A program made the translations under genes and the position numbers. Of a stretch of 50,491 nucleotides of DNA, positions 16,914-25,796 are shown piece after piece. Under the pieces are notes generated by a model. The model was given only the letters and a program-made list of their open reading frames with translations. It had not been told where the DNA came from and did no database searches. Positions within the stretch are counted from its first letter, which is position 1; each line of letters starts with the position of its first letter. Source of the stretch: Halomonas alkalisoli (GTDB lineage Bacteria > Pseudomonadota > Gammaproteobacteria > Pseudomonadales > Halomonadaceae); NCBI RefSeq assembly GCF_021412585.1, contig NZ_JAKCMI010000006.1:1-50491 (forward strand), written 5' to 3'.

Positions 16914-16952
16914 TTGTTGTGATGACTTGTTGTGATGACTTGCTGTGATGAA
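16914..16952. repeat. Three tandem 13-bp repeats
   Basis: TTGTTGTGATGAC occurs twice exactly (16914-16926, 16927-16939), then once with changes (TTGCTGTGATGAA). It lies in the divergent promoter region, 30 bp upstream of the TAXI receptor start. It may be a slipped-strand duplication or an iterated binding site. Confidence 0.6.
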
Positions 16953-17075
16953 CTGGATACCGGAATGGTTGCTTGGCAAACCGGATGAGAGAAGGATGGA
17001 AGTCCCAGTAGCAGAATGGTGGGCGTCGACTATTTTGTATATTGAATAGTTTTTAAAGTGTGTTTTACTTTATAA

Positions 17076-17987
17076 ATGAACCCCAGCATTCAACAGCTCA
17101 GGGCCTTCGTTGCCGTCGCCCACTCCCGCAGCCTGGCCGAGGCCAGCGAGCGCATTCACCTGTCCCAGCCGGCCATCTCCATCGCCATTCGCAAGCTGGA
17201 AGAGACGGTGGGCGGCCCGCTGTTCTCACGCACCACTCGCCAGTTGACGCTTACCCCGGAAGGTGACGCCTTCCTGCCGGTGGCCGTGCGCCTGCTCAAC
17301 GACTGGAACGAAGCCTTCGCCGACCTCGGCGAACGCTTCTCCAAGCAGCGCGGCAAGGTCACCGTGGCGGCATTGCCTACGCTGGCCGCCGGCCTGCTGC
17401 CGGGAATCATCGCCAACTTTCACGCCCGCTACCCGCGCATCAACCTGAGCCTGCACGACGTGCTGGCCGAGCAGGTGAACCAGATGGTGCGCGAGGGACG
17501 CGCCGACATGGGGCTGTCGGTATCGCCCCAGGATGCCGAGGATCTCGTCTTCGAGCCGGTACTCGTGGACCGTTACGTGGCGGTCTGCCCCCTGGGACAC
17601 CCGCTGCTTGCGCAGACAAGCGTCGAGTGGGCGCAGCTGGCGAGACAGCCATTCATCGGCATCAATCGTCTTTCCAGCTCACGCCAGGATATCGATCGCA
17701 TCATGGCGGAAGTGGGCCAGCCATTGGATATTATCTGCGATGCCAGCCAGATCGCCACGGTAGGACGCATGGTGGCCGCCGGCCTGGGGATCAGCGTGCT
17801 GCCTTCGCTCAGCTTTCGCCAGATCGCCTCGCAGGGTATCGACCACCGCCCCCTGGTGACACCGACCATCCGCCGCGAACTGGGGATCGTGATGCGCCGG
17901 CGTGACGCCCTCTCGGCGGCCGCCGCGGCGCTCCACGCCATGATCCAGGAAACCGCCGTGCCGGCCGAGGCCCTCTCGTCGCCATGA
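17076..17987 (+). CDS. LysR-family regulator, divergent from the TRAP operon
   Basis: 303 aa. An N-terminal helix-turn-helix (RSLAEASERIHLSQPAISIAIRKLEE) is followed by an effector-binding domain (PTLAAGLLPGIIANFHARYP). Its divergent position next to the TAXI-TRAP/AtuA operon makes it the probable regulator of that operon, with the imported compound or a product as inducer (inference). The intergenic region is AT-rich and contains TTTTGTATATTGAATAG-type sequence and the 13-bp repeats. Confidence 0.88.
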   Translation: MNPSIQQLRAFVAVAHSRSLAEASERIHLSQPAISIAIRKLEETVGGPLFSRTTRQLTLTPEGDAFLPVAVRLLNDWNEAFADLGERFSKQRGKVTVAALPTLAAGLLPGIIANFHARYPRINLSLHDVLAEQVNQMVREGRADMGLSVSPQDAEDLVFEPVLVDRYVAVCPLGHPLLAQTSVEWAQLARQPFIGINRLSSSRQDIDRIMAEVGQPLDIICDASQIATVGRMVAAGLGISVLPSLSFRQIASQGIDHRPLVTPTIRRELGIVMRRRDALSAAAAALHAMIQETAVPAEALSSP

Positions 17988-18094
17988 CGCCCCGCCAGAA
18001 AACGACATATCGCCACTCCCTCGACTATCCTTGCCCATATGGATGAAGCGCTGTACCGCTCAATTCCCCAGCGCCGTTGCAAGGAGTATTGCCA

Positions 18095-19195
18095 GTGGCC
18101 GATGCAAACCAGGTAACCGTCTTTTACGATGAGCGAGTCCTGGCACATAAACCGGATTCCGATGCCCCCTTCCTGCCGGGGCGCATGGATCGGCGTGTGC
18201 GCGAACTACTGTCGGCACTCAAGGTGCCCTGGGTCTACCCGGAACATGCCGGACGGCTGACCGCCATTCGACAGCTGCTCGAACTCGAACCGGTACCCGG
18301 CCTGCTATTCGAGAGTGGCAAAGCCGCCACTCGCGAACAGCTGGGGCGAGTCCATACCAGCTCCTATCTGGACCATGTCTACGAACTGCGCGGCCACAAT
18401 GCCTGGCTCGACGTCGATACCACCGCCGTCTCCCCCGGGAGCGTCGAGGCGGCAGAAGTGGCCGCCGGCACCACCATCGCCGCGGTGGAAGCCGTCATCG
18501 AGGGGCGAACCCAGAGCGCCTTCGCCCTGGTTCGGCCACCCGGCCATCACGCCGAACCTGTCCGCGCCCGTGGCTTCTGCCTGTTCAACAACGTGGCCGT
18601 GGCAGCGGCCCATGCCAGGGCGGAGCTTGGCTGCGAGCGCGTCTTGATCGTCGACTGGGACGCCCATCACGCCAACGGTACCCAGGACATCTTCTGGGCC
18701 GACCCCGACGTGATGCTCTTCGATATCCACCGTGCCTCCCCCTTCTATCCCGGCACCGGCAACCTCGAGGATGTCGGCGTGGGCCTCGGTGAAGGCACCA
18801 CCGTCAATGTGCCCATGCCGGCAGGAGCCGGCGACCGAGCCTACCTCAAGGCCTTCGAGGACATCCTGGTCCCCGCCACGAACTCCTTTCAACCGGACCT
18901 GATACTGGTATCGGTCGGGTTCGACCCTCACCCTTTCGACCTGGCGTTGAATGTCTCCTACGAGGGCTTCGCGTCAATGACGCGCATGCTGCAGGACCTG
19001 GCCAAAAAGCACTGTGACAGTCGGCTGGTCTTCGTGCTGGAAGGGGGGTATCACCTGCTCTCCCTGTCCCGCGGCGTGAGAACGGTGCTGTCGGTGCTCG
19101 CCGGCGCCGAGGCCCCGGAGCCCGGTCTCACCGGCCTGGCCGAGGTGGAAGTGGCCGCCATATTCCATCGCCCGGCCTTCTCAGCGCCGGACTAA
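18095..19195 (+). CDS. Histone-deacetylase-family amidohydrolase
   Basis: 366 aa zinc-dependent deacetylase of the class II HDAC/acetoin-utilisation/acetylpolyamine amidohydrolase superfamily. Catalytic motifs are complete: RPPGHHAEP, DWDAHHANGTQDIFW (Asp and His zinc ligands), GFDPH with the second Asp, and EGGYHL. Start is a GTG at 18095, 8 bases after AAGGAG; an in-frame TTG upstream lies before that ribosome site. Bacterial substrates vary (acetylpolyamines, acetyl-lysine proteins), so the substrate is open. Confidence 0.88.
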   Translation: MADANQVTVFYDERVLAHKPDSDAPFLPGRMDRRVRELLSALKVPWVYPEHAGRLTAIRQLLELEPVPGLLFESGKAATREQLGRVHTSSYLDHVYELRGHNAWLDVDTTAVSPGSVEAAEVAAGTTIAAVEAVIEGRTQSAFALVRPPGHHAEPVRARGFCLFNNVAVAAAHARAELGCERVLIVDWDAHHANGTQDIFWADPDVMLFDIHRASPFYPGTGNLEDVGVGLGEGTTVNVPMPAGAGDRAYLKAFEDILVPATNSFQPDLILVSVGFDPHPFDLALNVSYEGFASMTRMLQDLAKKHCDSRLVFVLEGGYHLLSLSRGVRTVLSVLAGAEAPEPGLTGLAEVEVAAIFHRPAFSAPD

Positions 19196-19277
19196 GCTTT
19201 GTCTGAAAAGTCGCCGGGCGATGGTCAGGGTTGAAACGGGACACAGGCCCAAGCCTGGCCTAGCCGTTACACTGTCG

Positions 19278-19306
19278 ATGTCTATGTCTATGTCTATGTC
19301 TATGTC
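19278..19306. repeat. Hexanucleotide simple repeat
   Basis: TCTATG is repeated four times in tandem (19281-19304), flanked by ATG and TCG. It lies in the gap between the HDAC-like and GFA genes and could vary in copy number by slippage. Confidence 0.75.
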
Positions 19307-19370
19307 GAAATTACCGGAGCCTGGTGACGGCTCGCGATGAAACGCCTACCGAAATCGGGAGGAAGCAACG

Positions 19371-19790
19371 ATGGATGGAATGACCGCACGCGGAAGCTGC
19401 CTTTGCGGTGCCGTACGGCTCGGCGTAGTCGCCCGCAAGCAAAACCTGGGCGCCTGCCACTGCAGCATGTGCCGGACCTGGAGCGGCGGCCCGATGCTGG
19501 CCCTGGAGTCGGTCAGCGAAGTCGAGATGGAAGGCGAGGAGAACATCACGGTCTACGCCTCTTCGGAATGGGCCGAACGGGGCTTCTGCCAGCGCTGCGG
19601 GACCCATCTCTTCTTCCGCCTGAAGACCGGCGACCACTATGCCATCCCGGTGGGCCTGGTCGACGGCGGCGAGGCCTGGACCTTCGATAGCCAGATCTTC
19701 ATCGACCAGAAGCCGAACTACTATACCTTCGCCAACGAAACCCACAACATGACCGGGCAGGAAGTCTTCGACGCCTACCAGGGCAGTTGA
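19371..19790 (+). CDS. GFA family protein (CENP-V/GFA zinc fold)
   Basis: 139 aa. It has the zinc-binding pattern of glutathione-dependent formaldehyde-activating-like proteins: GSCLCGAVRL, then ACHCSMCRTWSGG and GFCQRCGTHLF. The founding enzyme was linked to formaldehyde-glutathione adducts, but most members have no proven activity. GGAGG occurs in the region upstream of the ATG at 19371. The peroxiredoxin gene follows 51 bp downstream, so the two may share a transcript. Confidence 0.85.
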   Translation: MDGMTARGSCLCGAVRLGVVARKQNLGACHCSMCRTWSGGPMLALESVSEVEMEGEENITVYASSEWAERGFCQRCGTHLFFRLKTGDHYAIPVGLVDGGEAWTFDSQIFIDQKPNYYTFANETHNMTGQEVFDAYQGS

Positions 19791-19841
19791 ACACCGTAAC
19801 TTGCTCGACAGCAGGCCGCCCCTCAACCCAGGAGTCAATGC

Positions 19842-20324
19842 ATGCCTCTTTCCGCAGGCGACACCATCCCGAACGTCACCCTCAAGACCAACGGGCCAGA
19901 CGGTCCTGAAGATATCGCCACCGGTGAGCTGTTCGCGGGCAAGCGTGTCGTGCTCTTCGCCGTACCTGGCGCCTTTACTCCGGGCTGCTCCAACACGCAC
20001 ATGCCGGGCTTCGTGGTGAAAGCCGACGAGGTGCTGGCGCGTGGCGTCGATACCCTGGCCTGCCTCTCGGTCAACGATGCCTTCGTCATGGGCGCCTGGC
20101 AGAAGGACCAGAATGCCCAGGCTATCCTGATGCTGGCCGACGGCAATGCCGACTTCACACGAGCGGCAGGCCTGGAGAACGACCGGAGCTCCGCCGGCAT
20201 GGGATTGCGCAGCCTGCGCTACGCACTGATCGCCGACGATGGCGTGGTGCAGTATATCGGTGTCGATACCGAACGCGGTGTGGTCGACAAGAGCAGCGTC
20301 GACGCAGTGCTGGCGAATCTCTAG
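19842..20324 (+). CDS. Peroxiredoxin, Prx5 type
   Basis: 160 aa thiol peroxidase that reduces H2O2 or organic peroxides. The active-site segment VPGAFTPGCSNTHMPGF holds the peroxidatic Cys49. Cys74 (TLACLSVND) is the second cysteine; its position matches proteins relying on thioredoxin or glutathione. Length is typical of the Prx5 group without a fused glutaredoxin. Confidence 0.9.
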   Translation: MPLSAGDTIPNVTLKTNGPDGPEDIATGELFAGKRVVLFAVPGAFTPGCSNTHMPGFVVKADEVLARGVDTLACLSVNDAFVMGAWQKDQNAQAILMLADGNADFTRAAGLENDRSSAGMGLRSLRYALIADDGVVQYIGVDTERGVVDKSSVDAVLANL

Positions 20325-20356
20325 CTTGGCGCACAACCTGGAGCCGGGAGGGGCGG

Positions 20357-21619
20357 ATGCCGCAAACCGATAGTCACAGTGACGATATTGCGCAGGCAGG
20401 AATGACCGCGTCGACACAGGCAGCAGAGCCGGAAACACAGCCCCTTCGCGCCACGCTGCTGCTGGTCGACAGCGATGGCGATACCCTCGCACTCCTCGCG
20501 GAGACCCTGCAGCCGGAGGGCTGCCGCCTGCTGACCGCCGACGGTGGCGAAGCCGCACTGGCGCTGATGGATGCCGAAGAGATCGACCTGGTCATGGCCA
20601 ACGCGCGCATGCCCGACATGGGCGGCATCGACCTCCTGAACCGCATCCAGCAGGGCTGGCCTGACTGTCTGCGCATACTGCTCGACAGCCAGAGCGATAT
20701 GAGCGCCATCGTGCGTGCCATCAACGAGGGGCATATCTACAGCTTCATCGGCATCCCCTGGAAGGCGGAGGAGCTATGCCTGACCCTTCGCCAGGCTCTC
20801 GCCCACCAGCGGGCCGAGCGCGAACGGAAGCGGCTCGAGGCACTCACCCGGGAGCAGAACCGGGAGCTGAGCGAGCTCAATGCCAGCCTGGAAAAGCGCG
20901 TCGAGGCTCGCAGCCAGGAGCTGGGGCAACTTGCCGCCATGCTGGATGCCGCCAATGCCGAACTGGAGCGCAGCCATGTCGCTGCCACCCAGGTATTCTC
21001 ATCGCTGATCAACCAGCGACTGCCCCACCGCTTGCAGACCAATGCCCAGGTTTGCGCCCTGCTCCAGGCCTTCAGCGAGGTGCATGGGCTGGAAGGCGAG
21101 CTACAACGCGACCTGCAGATGGCGGCGTCGCTCTACAACCTGGGACGGCTGAGCTGGAACGACCACCTGCTTACCACACCCTCTCAACGCCTGTTCGGCG
21201 AGGAACAGAAAGCCTACCAGCACTACCCCGAAACCGGTGAGAGCCTGCTGATGTCGCTGGACCCGCTTCAGGGAGCCGCCCGGCTCGTTCGCCATCACCG
21301 CGAGCGGTGGAACGGCAGCGGCTACCCCGACCAGCTGGAGCAGGAAGCCATCCCCTACGGGGCTCGACTGCTGGGGCTGGCCGTCGACTTCGTCGAACTG
21401 CAGCGTGGCATGATCCTGCCGAGCGAGCTGCCGCGTCAGCAGGCCCTGGAGCTACTGCGCAAGTTCTCGGGGCGTGTCTATGACCCTGAGCTGTGTGCCG
21501 CCTTCATCCAGCTCAGCCTCGAGCAGGCCCCCGACCTGGCAGTGACCACGGCATCCGCGATCGCGCCGGACAGCCTCAACCACCAGCCCGACAGGCCCCT
21601 CGCCAAGGACCTTTCCTGA
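20357..21619 (+). CDS. Receiver/HD-GYP-like protein with degenerate receiver and HD domain
   Basis: 420 aa. Domains: receiver (about residues 31-150), coiled coil (about 153-215, KRLEALTREQNRELSELN) and an HD-GYP-like domain. The receiver keeps the acidic pair (LLLVDSDGD), but the phosphoacceptor Asp is Asn82 (LVMANARMP) and the conserved Lys before Pro is Ile (FIGIPW), so phosphorylation is unlikely. In the HD domain the HD pair reads YN (SLYNLGRL), the HPxxG His is Tyr (HYPETGESLL) and the GYP region is HHRERWNGSGYP. It therefore probably lacks cyclic-di-GMP phosphodiesterase activity and acts as a binding or partner protein. The next gene is a close paralogue. Confidence 0.82.
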   Translation: MPQTDSHSDDIAQAGMTASTQAAEPETQPLRATLLLVDSDGDTLALLAETLQPEGCRLLTADGGEAALALMDAEEIDLVMANARMPDMGGIDLLNRIQQGWPDCLRILLDSQSDMSAIVRAINEGHIYSFIGIPWKAEELCLTLRQALAHQRAERERKRLEALTREQNRELSELNASLEKRVEARSQELGQLAAMLDAANAELERSHVAATQVFSSLINQRLPHRLQTNAQVCALLQAFSEVHGLEGELQRDLQMAASLYNLGRLSWNDHLLTTPSQRLFGEEQKAYQHYPETGESLLMSLDPLQGAARLVRHHRERWNGSGYPDQLEQEAIPYGARLLGLAVDFVELQRGMILPSELPRQQALELLRKFSGRVYDPELCAAFIQLSLEQAPDLAVTTASAIAPDSLNHQPDRPLAKDLS

Positions 21620-21748
21620 CCCCTTCTGCCATCACACGCCGGAAGAATTTTCCCAAGTAACCCTCAAGCCGAGCCCCCGCCTGCCGATCTAAGTGTGAGG
21701 ATCATGCCGTTTCAGGCATAGATTGCTCCACCAGGATGGGGAGTCGAT

Positions 21749-21874
21749 ATGCAGGATCACGATGCAGCCCGCATGAGCCGGTCGCTATGCGACCTGAGGC
21801 AGGCGAATCCACAGCTGCTGCAGTCAAACATCCCCAGGGCGTTGACCATGAGGAGGGCTCACCTTGACTGCTGA
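21749..21874 (+). CDS. Possible small ORF upstream of the second HD-GYP-like gene
   Basis: A 41-codon frame opens with ATG 5 bases after GGGGAG and ends inside the start of the next gene, so it could couple translation to that gene's TTG start. The peptide has no recognisable motif and may be fortuitous. A small hairpin, ATGCC-gtttca-GGCAT, lies upstream at about 21703-21720. Confidence 0.25.
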   Translation: MQDHDAARMSRSLCDLRQANPQLLQSNIPRALTMRRAHLDC

Positions 21875-23231
21875 AGCCAACCAGACCCTGCCCGACCCTG
21901 CGACACCTCAGGCTCCCGTGGCCACCCTGCTACTGGTGGACGATGAGCCCAATATCCTCTCTTCTCTCAAACGAGTGCTGCGTGGTGAAAGCTATCGTGT
22001 CCTGACGGCCAGCGGTGGCGAAGCCGCACTGGAGATACTGGAACAGGAGAGCGTCGACCTGGTGGTTTCCGATGCCATGATGCCGGGCATGGACGGTGCG
22101 GAACTGTTGAGCCGGGTCCACCAGCTGTCACCGGACTGCATCCGTGTGTTGCTGACCGGGCAGAGCGACATGCAGGCCACGGTCCGCGCCATCAACGAAG
22201 GCCATATCTATTGCTACATCGCCAAACCCTGGGACGACGACAAGCTGCGCCTTACGCTTCGCCAGGCCGTCGCCCATCAGCTGGCCGAGCGCGAACAGAA
22301 ACGCCTTGAAGCCTTGACCCAGCAGCAGAACCAGGAACTCATCGAGCTCAACGCCACGCTGGAACAGCGCGTCGAGGCGCGCACCCAGGAGCTCAAGCAG
22401 ATCGCCGACATGCTGGACACCGCCTATGACGAGCTGAAGCACAGCTATGTCATGGCCACTCGCGTCTTTTCGTCGCTCATCACCCAGCGCATGCCGCGCC
22501 ATCTGCACGCCAATGCCCAGGTCGGCGACCTGATCCAGGCGTTTGCCGATACCCATGAGCTCGAGGGCGAACTCCGGCGCGACCTGCTCATGTCGGCCGC
22601 CTTGTACAACCTCGGCAAGCTGGCCTGGAATGACCGCATGCTGACCACCCCCTCGGAGCGCCTCTTCGGCGAGGATCGCAAGGCCTACCGTCGCTACCCG
22701 GAAACCGGCGAAAGCCTGCTGATGTCTTTGGAGCACCTGCAAGGGACCGCCCGGCTCATTCGCCACCACCGGGAACACTGGAATGGGGACGGCTACCCCA
22801 ACCGCCTCAAGGGCGAGGCCATACCCTACGGGTCACGCCTGCTGGCACTGGCAGTCGACTTCATCGAGCTCCAGCGCGGCATGATCCTGCCCCGCAAGGT
22901 CCCGCGCCAGCAGGCCCTGGACTTGATGCGCAAGCTCTCTGGGCGCGTCTATGACCCCGCTCTCTGCAAGGCCTTCATCACACTGTGCGTCGACCAGGCC
23001 CCGGACCTGGGCCAGGCCGGGAAGACCATGCTGTCGCTTGAGACCCGTCAACTCGAGCCGGGCATGATCCTGGGACAGGATATTCATTCAGCAACCGGCA
23101 TCCTGCTGCTCAATGAAGGCAAGGAGTTGACCCAGCACCTGATCGACAAGTTGCGCAAGCTCGAAGAGGTCGAGGGCACCAGCTATACGCTGATGGTGTG
23201 CAAGCCTGGAATCGGTGAAAGCGATGCCTGA
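21864..23231 (+). CDS. Response regulator with HD-GYP-like output domain
   Basis: 455 aa paralogue of the upstream gene. The receiver is intact: LLLVDDEPN, phosphoacceptor Asp70 (VVSDAMMPGMDG), and AKPWDDD with the Lys. A coiled coil follows, then the HD-GYP-like domain, whose ligands are again replaced (ALYNLGKL, RYPETGESLL, HHREHWNGDGYP). A C-terminal extension (LEPGMILGQDIHSATGILLLNEG) resembles the tail found in other HD-GYP-type regulators. Start is TTG at 21864 behind GAGGAGGG. Its end overlaps the next gene, suggesting a functional unit with the GGDEF-EAL protein. Confidence 0.85.
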   Translation: MTAEANQTLPDPATPQAPVATLLLVDDEPNILSSLKRVLRGESYRVLTASGGEAALEILEQESVDLVVSDAMMPGMDGAELLSRVHQLSPDCIRVLLTGQSDMQATVRAINEGHIYCYIAKPWDDDKLRLTLRQAVAHQLAEREQKRLEALTQQQNQELIELNATLEQRVEARTQELKQIADMLDTAYDELKHSYVMATRVFSSLITQRMPRHLHANAQVGDLIQAFADTHELEGELRRDLLMSAALYNLGKLAWNDRMLTTPSERLFGEDRKAYRRYPETGESLLMSLEHLQGTARLIRHHREHWNGDGYPNRLKGEAIPYGSRLLALAVDFIELQRGMILPRKVPRQQALDLMRKLSGRVYDPALCKAFITLCVDQAPDLGQAGKTMLSLETRQLEPGMILGQDIHSATGILLLNEGKELTQHLIDKLRKLEEVEGTSYTLMVCKPGIGESDA

Positions 23232-25728
23232 TCCCAGCCCGCGGGAACTACGCGAAGCCCTGCGCCAGCGCGATCAGTTCTTCACCCTCTCCCTGGAGCT
23301 GTTCTGCCGGATCGACCTCGACGGTCGGTTCCTGCAGACCAACGCCGTCTTCGAGCAGCTGCTCGGCTATTCGGAGCAATGGTTTGTCGGCCACCATTAC
23401 AGCCAGCTGGTCGTGGAGGAAGACCAGCCCCTGGTCGACGCTGCCATCGAGAGAATCAAGACCGGTAAGCGAGTCCACGCCCTGGAGGTACGCGTTCGTG
23501 ATGCACATGGCGCCATACTCTGGGTAGAGATCAATGCCGACCTGGGAACGGAAGCGGTCATCTATGTGGTGGCACGGGACATCACGCAGCGCAAGCATGA
23601 CGAACAGCGGCTGCACATCCTGGAGCGCGGTATCGAATCGAGCGTCAATGGGGTCATCATCGCCGAAGCCGATCACCCGGACCTGCCGATCATCTATGTC
23701 AACTCGGCCTTCGAACACATCACCGGCTACTCTCGACAGGAAGTGATAGGCCGCAACTGTCGCTTCCTGCAAGGGCCCGATACCGACCCCGAGGCACGGG
23801 CCGTCATCCGGCGCGGCATTGCCGAAAAGCGCTATACCCACGCCACCCTGTGCAACTATCGCAAGGACGGCTCGCTCTTCTGGAACGATCTCCATATCTC
23901 GCCGGTGCTCGACGAGAACGGCGAGGTCAGCCACTTCATCGGCGTACAGAATGACATTTCAACCCAGCGTGCCTACGAATCGCGCCTGGCGCACAATGCC
24001 ACTCACGACACCCTCACCGGGCTGCCCAACCGCGCGCTACTGGAGGAGCGCCTGCAGCAGTGCTATCACCCTGCCCGACACCAGGTCGGCAGTGTCGCCC
24101 TGCTCTATATCGACCTGGACGACTTCAAGTCGATCAACGACAGCCTCGGCCACGTGCTGGGCGATCAGATACTGGTCGAAGTGGCCTCTCGCCTGGTCAA
24201 GCAGGTACGCGCCAGCGATACCGTAGCCCGCTGTGGCAGCGATGAGTTCGCCATCATCCTGGCCGACCCAGGTGACGTCCTCCTCGTCGTCGAGCGGCTG
24301 CTGGCCAGCGTGGCTCGCCCCTATCGAATCGAACAGAGCGAGCTGCACCTGACCGCCAGCATCGGCATCGCCCTGGACCCGGGTGGCGTGGCGAACCCCT
24401 CCCAACTGATCCAGCAGGCCGATCAGGCCAAGTCCCAGGCCAAGCGTCAGGGTCGCAATACGTACCAGTGGTACACCGAGGGTCTCGAAAAGAAGGCGAG
24501 CGGACGAGTCATGCTGCGCAATGCCCTGCAGCATGCCATCGACCAGCAGCAGTTCGAGCTGCACTATCAGCCGCAGGTCCAGGACGCCAGCGGCAGAATC
24601 ATCGGCTTCGAGGCACTGATCCGATGGCATCATCCCGAACGTGGCTACATCCTGCCGGCCGAGTTCATTGGCCTGGCCGAAGATACCGGACAGATCATTC
24701 CCATCAGTGAGTGGGTGTTACGCACCGCCTGCCGCGACAACGTTCGGCTCAACGCCCTGGGGTTTGGGGAGTACGTCATGGCGGTCAATGTGTCGCCCAT
24801 GCAGTTTCATCGGGCCAGTTTTGTGCCGGGCATACTGGAGACGCTGGAAAAGACAGGGCTCGCAGCCCCCCTGCTCGAGCTGGAGCTCACGGAAAACATC
24901 CTGATGGAAAGCACCACGAAAGCCATCGAGATCCTCCAGACGCTACGCCGCCTGGGCATCACTATCGCCCTCGACGACTTCGGCACCGGCTTCTCCAGCC
25001 TCAGCTATCTGAAATACCTGCCCATCGACAAGATCAAGATCGACCGCTCCTTCATACGGGAAGTCATCAGCGATCACCGCGACGCCGCCATCGTCCAGGG
25101 CATCATCTCCATGGCCAGCCAGCTGCAGCTGAAGGTCCTTGCCGAGGGTGTGGAAACCCAGGCCCACTACGCCTACCTCAGCAAGAAAATGTGCGATCTC
25201 TACCAGGGCTTCTACTTTGCCCGCCCCATGCCCATCGACGACCTGATCACCTTCCTGCATGAGAACCAGGCCGCGAGTCAGCTGCAGCAGGACGACCAGC
25301 ACGGCAGCGCCAGTAGCCAGACCCTGCTGCTGCTCGACGATGAGCCCAATATCCTGCGCTCCCTGACCCGCGCGCTGCGTCGTGACGGCTATCACATCCT
25401 TGCTACCGACAGCGCCCAGCAGGCCTTCGAACTGCTGGCCACCCAGGAGGTGCACGTCGTCATCAGCGACCAGCGCATGCCCGAGATGAGCGGCACGGAG
25501 TTCCTCAAGCGTGTCAAGGAGCTCCACCCCCAGGCCATCCAGATCGTGCTCTCGGGTTACACCGACCTCAAGACGGTCACCGCCGCCATCAACGAAGGCG
25601 CCATCTACAAGTTTCTCACCAAGCCATGGGACGACGACGAGCTGCGGCTGGTGGTCCAGCAGGCCTTTCGCGAGGCGGCCATGCTCAAGGTTCGGTTGCG
25701 AAGCATGAAGAGTCCGGCGGCCGATTGA
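23224..25728 (+). CDS. PAS-LOV-GGDEF-EAL-REC cyclic-di-GMP signalling protein
   Basis: 834 aa, soluble. Order: PAS (about 10-125), second PAS with the LOV photoreceptor signature GRNCRFLQG (Cys179), GGDEF (about 255-415), EAL (about 430-680) and C-terminal receiver (Asp749). The GGDEF motif reads CGSDEF, so cyclase activity is uncertain. The EAL domain keeps EAL (Glu463), NVSPMQF, ELTEN, DDFGTG, KIDRSF and EGVET, so it should hydrolyse c-di-GMP. The receiver at the C-terminus is an unusual position. ATG at 23224 overlaps the upstream stop; GTG at 23215 is an alternative. Blue-light or redox control of phosphodiesterase output is inferred. Confidence 0.87.
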   Translation: MPDPSPRELREALRQRDQFFTLSLELFCRIDLDGRFLQTNAVFEQLLGYSEQWFVGHHYSQLVVEEDQPLVDAAIERIKTGKRVHALEVRVRDAHGAILWVEINADLGTEAVIYVVARDITQRKHDEQRLHILERGIESSVNGVIIAEADHPDLPIIYVNSAFEHITGYSRQEVIGRNCRFLQGPDTDPEARAVIRRGIAEKRYTHATLCNYRKDGSLFWNDLHISPVLDENGEVSHFIGVQNDISTQRAYESRLAHNATHDTLTGLPNRALLEERLQQCYHPARHQVGSVALLYIDLDDFKSINDSLGHVLGDQILVEVASRLVKQVRASDTVARCGSDEFAIILADPGDVLLVVERLLASVARPYRIEQSELHLTASIGIALDPGGVANPSQLIQQADQAKSQAKRQGRNTYQWYTEGLEKKASGRVMLRNALQHAIDQQQFELHYQPQVQDASGRIIGFEALIRWHHPERGYILPAEFIGLAEDTGQIIPISEWVLRTACRDNVRLNALGFGEYVMAVNVSPMQFHRASFVPGILETLEKTGLAAPLLELELTENILMESTTKAIEILQTLRRLGITIALDDFGTGFSSLSYLKYLPIDKIKIDRSFIREVISDHRDAAIVQGIISMASQLQLKVLAEGVETQAHYAYLSKKMCDLYQGFYFARPMPIDDLITFLHENQAASQLQQDDQHGSASSQTLLLLDDEPNILRSLTRALRRDGYHILATDSAQQAFELLATQEVHVVISDQRMPEMSGTEFLKRVKELHPQAIQIVLSGYTDLKTVTAAINEGAIYKFLTKPWDDDELRLVVQQAFREAAMLKVRLRSMKSPAAD

Positions 25729-25796
25729 AGCAGGAGTACTGCGCCGCACGTCACACCTCGCCCGGCTCTCACAGCCTGGCTCTCACAGCCCGGTCA

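Noticed and set aside
19278..19306. Possible CRISPR-like repeat
   Set aside because: A 6-bp simple repeat without spacers. No CRISPR array or cas gene seen in the window.
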